Source of the DNA: Caulobacter hibisci
Lineage (GTDB): Bacteria > Pseudomonadota > Alphaproteobacteria > Caulobacterales > Caulobacteraceae
NCBI RefSeq assembly: GCF_016135805.1
Contig: NZ_JADWOX010000024.1
Span: 1-64,000, forward strand
Reading direction: 5' to 3'
Length of the DNA stretch: 64,000 bases
In this document: one piece after another, positions 49,489 to 57,369 of the stretch
How positions within the stretch are numbered: the stretch's first letter is position 1
Layout: each line of letters starts with the position of its first letter
Position numbers and translations under genes: made by a program
The notes under the pieces: model-generated
What the model saw: the letters and a program-made list of their open reading frames with translations, nothing else
What the model was told of the DNA's origin: nothing
The model's database searches: none

Positions 49489-51297
49489 ATGTCGCGTCGT
49501 CTTTGGTCCGCCGCCTCGATCCTGGCGCTGGCGCTCGTTTCCGCTCCGGCCTGGGCGCAGACCCCGCCGCCGCAGGACGAGCAGGTCGACATCGACGAAG
49601 TCGTCGTCACCGGCAGCATGCGCGCGCGCCAGGGCGGCGCCCAGGACATCAATCATTTCCGGGGGCAGTCCGAGGCCGGCCAGATCCCGATGCCCGACAC
49701 CCTGACGCCGGAGGGGCTGATGGGCGGCTACGACCTTCAGATCCCCGGCGAAGCCTGCGTGCGGGTGCTGTGCGCCACCGGCGAGGCCATGCGCGCCAAC
49801 CTGCCGCTGTCGCCGGCCGACAAGATCCTGGTCGGCGTAGGCTTCAACTCCAGCATCGACGCCGCCACCTGGAAGCGCGAGCCGCTGAACCTGGTCGCCG
49901 TGGTCGACAAGTCGGGCTCCATGGACGGCGAGCCGCTGGACCAGGTGCGCGAGAGCCTGCGGCAGATCGTCGATCAGCTGCGGCCGGGCGACCAGTTCAG
50001 CATCGTGCTCTATGGCGACCGCTCGCATCGTCATCTGGAGCCGACGCGGGTGGCCGGCGGCAAGGCCGCTATCCGCAAGGCCATCGACGCCATCGTGAGC
50101 GAGGGCTCTACCAACATGGAGGAGGGGCTGCAGGTTGGCTACGAGACAGCCTTCGCGAGCCAGCGCGGATTCAAGGGCGTCACGCGGGTGATGCTGTTCA
50201 CCGACGAGCAGCCGAACGTCGGCGCGACCGACGCGCAAAGCTTCATGGGCATGGCCAGGGCGGCTTCCCAGCGAGGGATCGGCCTGACGACCATCGGCGT
50301 CGGCGAACAGTTCGATGCGCCCCTGGCCACCGAGATCGCCAGCGTGCGTGGCGGCAACCTGTTCTTCCTGCGCGACGAAAGCGACATCAAGGCGGTGTTC
50401 ACCGGCAAGCTCGACACCATGGTCTCCGAGCTGGCCTACGACCTGAGCCTCAGCGTAAAGGCGCGTCCGGGCTATCGGATCACCGGCGTCTACGGCGCGC
50501 CGGAGGACGGCCTCAAGCGTGGCGAGGACGGTGCGGTGTCGATCTCGGTGCCGACCGCGTTCCTGTCCACCGAGGGAGGCGGGCTGATGATCGGCCTGGC
50601 CAAGGCCGAGGGGGCGACCTACCTGCCCGAGCCGGCTCTGGCGCCGGGCGAAAGGCTGCTGGACGTGGATCTGCGCTATGTCGAACGCGGCGGGGCGAGC
50701 CATGTGCAGCAATTGGCCGTGGCCGCGCCGTCGCAGGCGCCTTCGGCGGGGCTTCGCCTCGGCCATCTGCTGATCGACGAGTTCCAGTCGCTGCACAGGG
50801 TCGCGACCCTCTATCACGAGAACAGCGACGAAGAGGGCGCATACCAGACGCTGAAGCGCTTCGATGAGCGTCTGCGGGCCGAGACCGACCCCAAGCTCGC
50901 CCCGGAACGCAAGCTGGTCGGCCAGTTGCTGACCCGCACCGCGCTGCTGTCGGGCCATGCCGGCGAAGTGCCGGCCGTGGGGCCCGCCGGCCTGGTCGGC
51001 GCCTGGACGGTCGCCAGGGTCGAGGGCGACGGCCAGATCGACCTCAAGCGCGGCGATCGCCTGACGTTCGACGACGAGGAAATGACCGTCGAGCGCCGCA
51101 AGGGCGGGGCTTTCGAGGAGGACCCGTCCGAGATCTATGCGGTCAACGATAGCCAGCTGTCCCTCGAGGATTCCGAGCTGGTCTTCGACTACCGCCTTGC
51201 CGGCAGCGACTCCCTGGTGCTGACCCACAAGAGGCTGAACCTGCGGCTGGTGCTGAGGCGCACGCCCCAGCCGGTGGCCACCGCTTCGGTCGGCTGA
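49489..51297 (+). CDS. VWA-domain exported protein with a TonB-box-like N terminus
   Basis: A 602-residue protein. Signal peptide residues 1-24 (ending APAWAQT). Directly after it comes VDIDEVVVTGSMRARQGG, matching the TonB box plus following residues of the TonB-dependent receptors in this window (EEIVVTGG, DELIVTAR). A YfbK-like N-terminal segment (PLSPADKILVGVGFNSS) leads to a von Willebrand A domain at about residues 140-310 with MIDAS motif VVDKSGSMDG, the threonine-bearing GSTNMEEGLQVGY and LFTDEQPN. A C-terminal domain (from about residue 430) is unidentified. GGGAGG precedes the ATG. Role unknown; the TonB-box likeness is seen, its meaning is inference. Confidence 0.85.
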   Translation: MSRRLWSAASILALALVSAPAWAQTPPPQDEQVDIDEVVVTGSMRARQGGAQDINHFRGQSEAGQIPMPDTLTPEGLMGGYDLQIPGEACVRVLCATGEAMRANLPLSPADKILVGVGFNSSIDAATWKREPLNLVAVVDKSGSMDGEPLDQVRESLRQIVDQLRPGDQFSIVLYGDRSHRHLEPTRVAGGKAAIRKAIDAIVSEGSTNMEEGLQVGYETAFASQRGFKGVTRVMLFTDEQPNVGATDAQSFMGMARAASQRGIGLTTIGVGEQFDAPLATEIASVRGGNLFFLRDESDIKAVFTGKLDTMVSELAYDLSLSVKARPGYRITGVYGAPEDGLKRGEDGAVSISVPTAFLSTEGGGLMIGLAKAEGATYLPEPALAPGERLLDVDLRYVERGGASHVQQLAVAAPSQAPSAGLRLGHLLIDEFQSLHRVATLYHENSDEEGAYQTLKRFDERLRAETDPKLAPERKLVGQLLTRTALLSGHAGEVPAVGPAGLVGAWTVARVEGDGQIDLKRGDRLTFDDEEMTVERRKGGAFEEDPSEIYAVNDSQLSLEDSELVFDYRLAGSDSLVLTHKRLNLRLVLRRTPQPVATASVG

Positions 51298-51301
51298 CGG
51301 C

Positions 51302-52234
51302 TCAGCCGGTCCGGTCGTCGTCCCGCGCGTGGCGGGCGACGGCCGGGTCGGCGGCGACCGCTTCCAGGATCCAGTCGCGGAAGGCGGCGATCTTGCGCAC
51401 GCGGCGCCGCTCCTCCGGATAGGCCAGCCAATAGCCGCCGCCGTAGCGGGGCGCGATGTCGAAGGGCTGGACCAGGCGGCCGGCGGCGATGTCGGCGGCG
51501 AAGAAGATCGGCGAGCCCAGGGCCAGGCCCTGGCCGGCCATGGCCGTGGCCACCTCCACCGACTGGGCGTCGGCGGCCAGGCGAGGGGCCTCGCCGCCCT
51601 GCGGCGGCGCGACCCCGGCGGCGGCGAACCAGACCGCCCATTCGCTGGGCGAGCCGATGCGCGGCGCGTTCAGCAGGTTGGCGGGGGCGTTGAACGGACC
51701 GGTCCGGGCCAGGAGCTCCGGCGAGCACAGCGGCGTCTGCACGAACGGCATCAGGTAGTGGGCGGTCAGGCCTGGCCAGTTTCCGTCGCCGGCGCGCAGG
51801 GCCAGGTCCGCCTCGCCGCGCGCCAGGTCGCGCATGGCCGCGGTGGTGTCGAGCCGCACGGCGATCTTCGGGTGGGCCAGCTGGAAGCCGCCCAGGCGCG
51901 CGGCCAGCCAATGACTGGCCAGGCTCTGCATCGTGGTCAGGGCCAGCACGCTCTCGTCGGTCTCGACCAGGTCGGACAGGGCCGCGCGCAACAGGGCCAT
52001 GGAGTCGGTGGCCGCCCGCGCCAGCCGCTCGCCGGCCGGGGTCAGGGCCACCTCGCGCACCTTGCGCACGAACAGGGCCTGGCCCAGCCGCTGTTCCAGC
52101 GCCTTGATCTGCCAGCTGACGGCGGCCTGGGTCACGCCCAGCTCGTCGGCGGCGCGCGTGAAGCTCTTCAGCCGGGCGGCGGCCTCGAAGGGGCGGATGG
52201 CGCTGAGCGGGATGGAGGCGAGGATGTCAGGCAT
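51302..52234 (-). CDS. LysR-family transcriptional regulator (GcvA-like)
   Basis: A 310-residue regulator. The winged helix-turn-helix is at about residues 8-66 (SAIRPFEAAARLKSFTRAADELGVTQAAVSWQIKALEQRLGQALFVR), followed by an effector domain of the GcvA type (LALTTMQSLASHWLAARLGGFQLAHPKIAVRLDTT, DLALRAGDGNWPGLTAHYLMPFVQTPLCSPELLA). A 13-base palindrome lies immediately before its start. It is divergent from a small 54-residue gene and convergent with the VWA gene (stop codons 4 bases apart). Confidence 0.93.
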   Translation of the reverse strand: MPDILASIPLSAIRPFEAAARLKSFTRAADELGVTQAAVSWQIKALEQRLGQALFVRKVREVALTPAGERLARAATDSMALLRAALSDLVETDESVLALTTMQSLASHWLAARLGGFQLAHPKIAVRLDTTAAMRDLARGEADLALRAGDGNWPGLTAHYLMPFVQTPLCSPELLARTGPFNAPANLLNAPRIGSPSEWAVWFAAAGVAPPQGGEAPRLAADAQSVEVATAMAGQGLALGSPIFFAADIAAGRLVQPFDIAPRYGGGYWLAYPEERRRVRKIAAFRDWILEAVAADPAVARHARDDDRTG

Positions 52235-52236
52235 AA

Positions 52237-52249
52237 GGATAACTTATCC
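52237..52249. promoter_or_regulatory. Palindrome at the LysR start (possible autoregulatory site)
   Basis: GGATAACTTATCC is perfectly symmetric around one base and lies 2 bases from the LysR ATG, in the divergent region with the small gene at 52330. Its position suits autorepression. Confidence 0.45.
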
Positions 52250-52329
52250 ATAGCGCAACGAACCGCGTTTGTCGCGGCCGCTGAATACGTCGATCCTCCT
52301 TGCACCACATGGAAGGAGGAGACGCCGCC

Positions 52330-52494
52330 ATGGAAGAGATCCACAAGACCCATAAGGAAACCACGTTCGGCTGGGTGTGGGCGATCGAGCGCCTGATCGC
52401 CGCCTGGAAACGCCAGGCCGAGGTCCCGCCGGCGCCGGTGGTCGGCGTCTGCCAGGGCCTGCCCAAGGGCGCGCGCTATCTGGCGCCGCGCTGA
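52330..52494 (+). CDS. Small hypothetical protein (54 residues)
   Basis: Sequence begins MEEIHKTHKETTFGWVWAIERLIAAWKR and ends GLPKGARYLAPR. A very strong ribosome site (AAGGAGGAG) stands 6 bases before the ATG, supporting translation. An amphipathic Trp-rich helix (WVWAIERLIAAWKRQ) is the only feature I can see; it has no signal or clear membrane span. It is divergent from LysR and its last 19 bases overlap the end of the convergent membrane-protein gene. Possibly LysR-controlled. Confidence 0.62.
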   Translation: MEEIHKTHKETTFGWVWAIERLIAAWKRQAEVPPAPVVGVCQGLPKGARYLAPR

Positions 52495-53039
52495 CGTCGC
52501 CGAACCAACAGCAGCACGATGAACCCGGCCGCCAGGGTTGCGGCGGCCGAGATCGCCGTCCGCCAATGAACCTTGCGGGTCCGGTCGCCCTCGGCTCGGG
52601 CCGCCAGATGCGCCTTCTGGTCTTCCGGGCGCAGCAGCCAGTCCTGGCCGGACTTGGCGCCGAGCAGGATTCGCTGCGGCGCGGGTCCGGTCGTTTCGTA
52701 GTAGCGGATGGCGACGTAGCGGCCGGCATGGTCGCCCATCCGTCCCCGGCCGTTCAGGCAGGGCGTCGCCGGCGCCTCGTTGCGCGGCTCGCACAGCAGC
52801 TTCAGGCGGCGGCCATCGACGGTCTCGTAGTCGAACCCGTTCGGTTGCGGGGCGTCGGTGCGGCTGGAGATGACCCCGATGGTGCGGACGGTCTTGTCGC
52901 GCGGCGGCGGCGTCCAGGCCGGGTCGAGCGGGACCGCCGCGTTCCACACCAGGTGCCAGCCCATGAAGGCCACCAAAACCGGGGCGAGTCGGAAGGCCAG
53001 ATCCTGGAACGGCCAGGGATTGCGGGGAGGCTTGGTCAT
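52476..53039 (-). CDS. Two-helix membrane protein, tandem paralogue B
   Basis: A 187-residue protein of unknown family. An N-terminal helix (LAFRLAPVLVAFMGWHLVWNAAVPLDP, about residues 14-40) and a C-terminal helix (AISAAATLAAGFIVLLLVRR, about 162-181) enclose a soluble domain. It shares with the upstream gene product PLDPAWTPPPR, a Gly-Phe/Tyr-Asp segment, two matching cysteines, GRMGDHAGRYVAIRYYE, PQRILLGAKSGQDWLL and PEDQKAHLAA. Its ATG overlaps the upstream stop (ATGA). Last gene of a five-gene operon. Function unknown. Confidence 0.82.
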   Translation of the reverse strand: MTKPPRNPWPFQDLAFRLAPVLVAFMGWHLVWNAAVPLDPAWTPPPRDKTVRTIGVISSRTDAPQPNGFDYETVDGRRLKLLCEPRNEAPATPCLNGRGRMGDHAGRYVAIRYYETTGPAPQRILLGAKSGQDWLLRPEDQKAHLAARAEGDRTRKVHWRTAISAAATLAAGFIVLLLVRRRQRGAR

Positions 53040-53677
53040 TCGGTCCGGAGCGAGGTGGAGGCGGTGGCCGGGGTCTTGCGGCGAAACGAGCCGAAGACGA
53101 TCACGCCGATGATCGCAACGAACGCCGCGCCCGTGATCGTGTACTGAGTCCGCGCGAAGACTTCCCGGCTCTTCTCGCTCGCCGCATCTGCGGCCAGGCG
53201 GGCGGCCTGGTCTTGTGGATGCAGGATCCAGCGTCGGCCGGCATTGGCGCTCAGCAGGATCCGCTGCGGCTCGCCGTCGCCGACGCCGGGCAGTTCGTAA
53301 TAGCGCACATCGACGCGCTGACCGGCGTAGTCGCCCAGGCGTCCGCGTGCGGCCAGGCAGTTGTCCTTGGTCATCGGCGAGGCGTCGGCATAGGGCGTGC
53401 AGCGCAGGCGCAGATGGCCGCCGCTCAGATTGAAGAAGTCATAGCCGCGGGGCTGGAGGGCGTCGGTGCTGCTGGCGAAGGCGCCGCCGGCGACGAAGGT
53501 CTGGTTGCGCGGCGGCGGGGTCCAGGCCGGGTCGAGCGGGATCACCCAGTTCCAGAACTGATGGCCGCCGACGATCACCACGACCATCACGGCGAGATAG
53601 GCGACCAGCTCGGCGACCTTTCGCTGCGTGCTGGAAAACGATTCCGCCTGGCGCGTGCGGTGGAACGGCTCCGTCAT
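53036..53677 (-). CDS. Two-helix membrane protein, tandem paralogue A
   Basis: A 213-residue protein homologous to its downstream neighbour. Helices at about residues 23-45 (VAELVAYLAVMVVVIVGGHQFWNWV) and 180-203 (YTITGAAFVAIIGVIVFGSF) enclose a domain with PLDPAWTPPPRNQ, YDFFNLSGGHLRLRC, DNCLAARGRLGDYAGQRVDVRYYELPG, PQRILLSANAGRRWILHPQDQAARLAA. Two cysteines are shared by both copies and could form a disulfide. It overlaps both neighbours by ATGA. Likely a local duplication; the periplasmic or cytoplasmic side cannot be fixed, although the helix ends suggest the domain is periplasmic. Confidence 0.82.
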   Translation of the reverse strand: MTEPFHRTRQAESFSSTQRKVAELVAYLAVMVVVIVGGHQFWNWVIPLDPAWTPPPRNQTFVAGGAFASSTDALQPRGYDFFNLSGGHLRLRCTPYADASPMTKDNCLAARGRLGDYAGQRVDVRYYELPGVGDGEPQRILLSANAGRRWILHPQDQAARLAADAASEKSREVFARTQYTITGAAFVAIIGVIVFGSFRRKTPATASTSLRTE

Positions 53678-53850
53678 TCCTCGCGCTTGGCGCCGTCGAG
53701 GGTGCGCGACAGCTTCTCGGCGCGGGCGGCGTCGAGGGTCTTGTCGGCCTTGGTGCGGCCGAAGCGGGCGCGGTTCTCGACCGCCGTCTGCTTGGCGTCG
53801 GTCTTGGCCTTGGCCTTGCGGGCCTTGTTGAGGTTCAGGATCTCGGCCAT
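53674..53850 (-). CDS. DUF4169-family small protein
   Basis: A 58-residue basic protein, MAEILNLNKARKAKAKTDAK, then AVENRARFGRTKADKTLDAAR and a charged end (SRTLDGAKREE). It matches the DUF4169 pattern (MAEIxNLxxARK...NRxxFGRTKxEK) common in alphaproteobacteria. Its stop overlaps the start of paralogue A (ATGA) and its start lies 13 bases after the DUF6807 stop, so it is embedded in the operon. It is easily missed because of its length. Function unknown; the Lys/Arg-rich helix may bind nucleic acid. Confidence 0.85.
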   Translation of the reverse strand: MAEILNLNKARKAKAKTDAKQTAVENRARFGRTKADKTLDAARAEKLSRTLDGAKREE

Positions 53851-53863
53851 CGGTCTTGGCGTC

Positions 53864-54790
53864 TCAGGGCTTCGGCGGTTGGGCCGGTGTCGCGGCGGGC
53901 TTGGGAGCGCGCTTGCTGGCCGGGCGGATGATCAAGGTCTCCTGCAGGTGCAGGCTTTCACCCTTCTTGATCACATAGGGCGCGCGTCCGGGGAAGACGC
54001 AGTTCTGCATCGACAGCTCGTTGCGCAGGATCCAGCGGGTGATCGGCTTGTCGCCCGCCTTGCAGCTGAGGCCGACGGTCCAGGCCGGCACGCCCGGCGC
54101 GGCGGGCCAGGCGAAGCCCATGGCCTTGCCGGCCTCGACCGGTTCGTTCTGCGGCTTCACCGGCTTGCCGCCCGCGCCGAACACCAGGGCGTCGGGCCGG
54201 ATCAGGCGAATCGAGAAGCCGCCATAGCCCTTGACGTCGTTGCTGCCGCCCAGGGCAAGGGTGTCGGTGCGGGCGGTGATGACGGTGTCGAAGTCGATCC
54301 GCCGCACGCCGCCCTTCAGCGGATGGACGGTGACCTTGGTGGTCTCGGCGGCGGCGTAGACCACCTCCGGCCCCGAATTGACCAGCCAGTCGGCCTTGAT
54401 GGTCACGATCCCGCGCCCGGCCGCGTCGCCCTCGAAGGCGCGGTCGTGCACATGGAAGCTCAGCCCCTGCATGAACCAGCCGTCGCCGATACTCTTGCCG
54501 TTCACCAGCACCTGATGCCAGCTCCAGAACGCCCCGCGCTGGTGCAGGTGGTCGGCGGGCCGGTCCTCGGTCAGCACCGTTCCGTCCGGCGCATAAAGCG
54601 GGTGGACGTAGTTGGAGCGGCCGGGCTCCTTGGCCGGGTCCAGCGGCTTGGTGCGGTAGACGAGGGCGGTCTTGCCGTCTTCGGTCACGGTGATGGCGTC
54701 GTCGCTGAGCGCGGCGTCGATGCGGCCGGCGGCGGCCGTGGTCGCGGCGGCCGTCAGCAGGAGGGCGAGCAGGGCGGCGGTCTTCATCAT
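53864..54790 (-). CDS. DUF6807/PmoA-like secreted protein
   Basis: A 308-residue protein with signal peptide (MMKTAALLALLLTAAATTAAAG). The body has the family landmarks LVYRTKPLDPAKEPGRSNYVHPLYAPDGTVLTEDRPADHLHQRGAFWSWHQV, VNSGPEVVYAAAETTKVTVHP and the C-terminal TLIIRP. The histidine-rich DHLHQRGAFWSWH motif resembles the DHPHHRG motif of PmoA-like proteins found in sugar- and organic-degradation loci. Enzyme activity is not established. Its start overlaps the glutathione S-transferase stop (TGATG). A proline-rich tail (RAPKPAATPAQPPKP) ends it. Confidence 0.8.
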   Translation of the reverse strand: MMKTAALLALLLTAAATTAAAGRIDAALSDDAITVTEDGKTALVYRTKPLDPAKEPGRSNYVHPLYAPDGTVLTEDRPADHLHQRGAFWSWHQVLVNGKSIGDGWFMQGLSFHVHDRAFEGDAAGRGIVTIKADWLVNSGPEVVYAAAETTKVTVHPLKGGVRRIDFDTVITARTDTLALGGSNDVKGYGGFSIRLIRPDALVFGAGGKPVKPQNEPVEAGKAMGFAWPAAPGVPAWTVGLSCKAGDKPITRWILRNELSMQNCVFPGRAPYVIKKGESLHLQETLIIRPASKRAPKPAATPAQPPKP

Positions 54791-55377
54791 CAGGAGAGGT
54801 CGTCCTTGGCCAGGGCGCGGGCGAGGGCGGGGCGAGCATTGGCGCGGGCCAGCCAGTCGTCATAGACGGCGTGGGCCGGCAGCATCTGGCGGGCGAACTG
54901 CAGTAGGCTGACGAACAGGATGTCGGCCGCCGAGAACTGCTCGCCCAGCAGCCAGGGCTGCTTTTCCAGCGTGGTGCGCAGGCGCGCGTCGAGGGCCTCG
55001 TACTGCGCCTTGTCCTGGTCGTCCTGCCGGCGCTTCCAAAGGTTGGTGACCGCCGGCTCCAGCACGCCGGCATAGTAGGCCAGCCAGGTCAGGTAGGGGC
55101 CGCGATGCGGGTCGCTGATCATGGGGCCCAGGCCCGCGGCCGGGAACTTGTCGGTCAGGTAGAGGGCGATGGCGGCGCTTTCGGTGATCAGCACGCCTTC
55201 GTTCAGCAGGGCCGGCACCTGGCCGTGCGGGTGGGGGTTGCGCGGATCGGGCGCCCCCGTGCCGGTGGTGCTGCGGAAGATGTCGACCTTCTCGATCCGG
55301 TAGGGCGCGCCCAGCTCCTCCAGCAGCCAAAGGAACCGGGTCGAGCGCGAGCGCGGCGCATGGAAGAGCGTGAGCAT
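54790..55377 (-). CDS. Glutathione S-transferase family protein
   Basis: A 195-residue GST. The thioredoxin-like N-terminal domain (LTLFHAPRSRSTRFLWLLEELGAPYRIEKVDI ... NPHPHGQVPALLNEGVLITESAAIALYL) includes the cis-Pro (QVPAL) and the glutathione-gamma-glutamyl binding ESAAI; the catalytic Ser/Cys is probably among SRST. The C-terminal helical domain is LTWLAYYAGVLEPAVTNLWK through WLLGEQFSAADILFVSLLQFA. AAGGAGAC precedes the ATG at 55377. It is the first gene of the operon GST-DUF6807-DUF4169-paralogue A-paralogue B. Confidence 0.92.
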   Translation of the reverse strand: MLTLFHAPRSRSTRFLWLLEELGAPYRIEKVDIFRSTTGTGAPDPRNPHPHGQVPALLNEGVLITESAAIALYLTDKFPAAGLGPMISDPHRGPYLTWLAYYAGVLEPAVTNLWKRRQDDQDKAQYEALDARLRTTLEKQPWLLGEQFSAADILFVSLLQFARQMLPAHAVYDDWLARANARPALARALAKDDLS

Positions 55378-55541
55378 CTGGCGTCTCCTTGAACTCTTTT
55401 GGAGCCCGTCTGGCGCGCGGGCCTTGCCGGTGAACGTATGGCGAACGTCACGCGCGGGCAATCGGAAACCAATGATCGCCAAAAGTCGTTTAGACGGTCA
55501 GGACCGCGTCGCCGCGGCGCGGCCTATGGGAGGACACGTCC

Positions 55542-55778
55542 ATGATGGATGCATCTCAAATCCGCGAACATCTCGAAGTCGTCGGTTCGGACGGCAAGCA
55601 CGTGGGCCGCGTGGACCACGTGGTCGGCACGGAGATCGAACTGGCCAAGTTCGACCTCGGCGGCGGCCTCAAGCACCACATGATCCCGCTGTCGTGGGTC
55701 GAATATGTCGATGAGGAAGTCGTGCACCTCAGCCTGACCCAGGAAGACGCCAAGGCCCGCTGGCGCGAAAAGCACTGA
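55542..55778 (+). CDS. DUF2171-family protein
   Basis: A 78-residue PRC-barrel-like protein. It reads ASQIREHLEVVGSDGKHVGRVDHVVGTEIELAKFDLGGGLKHHMIPLSWVEYVDEEVVHLSLTQEDAKARW, the typical DUF2171 pattern (I..HM.V.g.DG..vG.Vd.v......L.......HH.IP..WV). GGGAGGAC lies 6 bases before the first of two adjacent ATGs. Stand-alone gene; function unknown, often stress-linked in related bacteria. Confidence 0.88.
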   Translation: MMDASQIREHLEVVGSDGKHVGRVDHVVGTEIELAKFDLGGGLKHHMIPLSWVEYVDEEVVHLSLTQEDAKARWREKH

Positions 55779-55792
55779 GGGGATGGCACCCT

Positions 55793-55820
55793 CGTCCTTC
55801 GACAGGCTCAGGATGAGGGC
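55793..55820 (+). repeat. Family E repeat, third copy
   Basis: CTCGTCCTTCGACAGGCTCA followed by GGATGAGG, identical in core to the copy at 26790-26818. It lies 15 bases after the DUF2171 stop. Confidence 0.8.
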
Positions 55821-55828
55821 CAATGAAA

Positions 55829-55854
55829 AAGCCGCGGTCCTTCGACCGCGGCTT
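55829..55854 (-). terminator. Terminator after the aspartate aminotransferase gene
   Basis: AAGCCGCGGTC and GACCGCGGCTT form an 11-bp stem with a 4-base loop; on the minus strand it is followed by TTTTTC. It ends the aminotransferase transcript and may also work for DUF2171. Confidence 0.85.
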
Positions 55855-55880
55855 CGTCATGTCCGGATGGACGAGAGAGC

Positions 55881-57083
55881 CTACTTCACGCTGGCGCAGA
55901 AGCGCTGGATGCGTTCGCAGGCGTCCGTCAGCACCTCGCTCGAGGTGGCGTAGCTGATGCGGAAGAACGGCGACAGGCCGAAGGCCGCGCCGTGCACGAC
56001 CGCCACGCCTTCGGCTTCCAGCAGTTCGCCGGCGAAGTCCTCGTCGGTGGCGATGACCTTGCCCGAGGGCGCGGTCTTGCCGATCACGCCGGCGCAGGAC
56101 GGATAGACGTAGAAGGCGCCTTCCGGGGTCGGGCAGTGCAGGCCGGAAGCCTGGTTCAGCATCGACACCACGAGATCGCGACGCTCTTGGAACAGCTTGG
56201 CGTTCGGCTTGATGAAGTCCTGCGGGCCGTTCAGGGCCTCCAGCGCCGCCCACTGGCTGATCGAGCAGGGGTTGGACGTCGTCTGGCTGATCATCTTGCC
56301 CATGGCCTTGATCAGCGCTTCGGGACCCGCGGCGTAGCCGATGCGCCAGCCGGTCATCGAATAGCCCTTCGAGACGCCGTTCATCGTCAGGGTGCGGTCA
56401 TAGAGCTTGGGCTCGACCTGGGCGATGGTGGTGAACTCGAAGTCGTCGAACACCAGGTGCTCGTACATGTCGTCGGTCAGCACCCAGACCTGCGGGTGGC
56501 GCAGCAGCACTTCAGCCAGCGCCGCCAGCTCGGCGCGGGTATAGGCGCCGCCCGACGGGTTGGACGGGCTGTTGATGATCAGCCACTTGGACTTGGGCGT
56601 GATCGCCGCTTCCAGGGCTTCCGGCGTGAGCTTGAAGCCGCTCTCGGCGGTGGTCTCGACCGACACCGGCGTGCCGCCGGCCAGCAGGGTCATGTCGGGA
56701 TACGACACCCAGTACGGCGCGGGGATGATCACTTCGTCGCCCGGATTCAGGGTGGCGACCAGGGCGTTGTAGATCACCGGCTTGCCGCCCGGGGCGACGT
56801 GGACCTGGCTCGGCTTGTAGTCCAGGCCGTTCTCGCGCTTGAACTTGGCGCAGATCGCCTGCTTCAGGGCGGGCATGCCGTCGGGGTCGGTGTACTTGGT
56901 CTGGCCGTCGCGGATCGCCTGGATCGCGGCGTCCTTGATGTTGTCCGGGGTGTCGAAGTCCGGTTCGCCGGCGGAAAGGGCGATCACGTCACGACCGGCG
57001 GCTTTCAGCGCGCGCGCCTTGGCGCTGATGGCGATGGTGGCCGACGGTGCGATGCGCCGCAGGGCGGCGGACTCGAGCGACAT
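55881..57083 (-). CDS. aatA: Pyridoxal-phosphate aminotransferase, aspartate/prephenate type (class I)
   Basis: A 400-residue fold-type I aminotransferase. N-terminal ALKAAGRDVIALSAGEPDFDTPDNIKDAAIQAIRDGQTKYTDPDGMPALKQAI, PAPYWVSYPDM, NSPSNPSGGAYTRAEL and VLTDDMYEHLVFDD are all subfamily-1-gamma landmarks. The PLP lysine is in GVSKGYSMTGWRIGYAAG near residue 239; Arg in the C-terminal ISYATS region binds the substrate carboxylate. It converts aspartate and 2-oxoglutarate to oxaloacetate and glutamate; some members also use prephenate. GGGGAG precedes the ATG. Monocistronic. Confidence 0.94.
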   Translation of the reverse strand: MSLESAALRRIAPSATIAISAKARALKAAGRDVIALSAGEPDFDTPDNIKDAAIQAIRDGQTKYTDPDGMPALKQAICAKFKRENGLDYKPSQVHVAPGGKPVIYNALVATLNPGDEVIIPAPYWVSYPDMTLLAGGTPVSVETTAESGFKLTPEALEAAITPKSKWLIINSPSNPSGGAYTRAELAALAEVLLRHPQVWVLTDDMYEHLVFDDFEFTTIAQVEPKLYDRTLTMNGVSKGYSMTGWRIGYAAGPEALIKAMGKMISQTTSNPCSISQWAALEALNGPQDFIKPNAKLFQERRDLVVSMLNQASGLHCPTPEGAFYVYPSCAGVIGKTAPSGKVIATDEDFAGELLEAEGVAVVHGAAFGLSPFFRISYATSSEVLTDACERIQRFCASVK

Positions 57084-57369
57084 GGTCTGGGACTCCCCTG
57101 GAAAGGACCGGTTTCAGGATTGCGGCGGTCTTTACGCCCGAGCCTTTCGCGGCGCAACGCGAGACGTCCCTAAAGCGGCGCTTCTTGCCAGGCTGTGGCG
57201 GTCGCGCTACCGCTACCATCGCAGAACAAGGGTCCGGCGCACGTACGGCGGTCCCAAACGTCGGGGGACGTGGTCGGAGCAATCCGGCGTTCCCATGGGA
57301 AGGAAACGGCCCGCCGACTCGCTGGGGCGAGCGGCCAGAAGTCATTCCTGTCGGAAGGGGGAACCACCA
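57084..57369. other. Intergenic region without a gene
   Basis: 286 bases between the divergent aminotransferase and secreted-protein genes. I see no coding frame with good bias; promoters of both genes must lie here but no clear hexamers were found. A ribosome site AAGGGGG precedes the gene at 57370. Confidence 0.5.
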
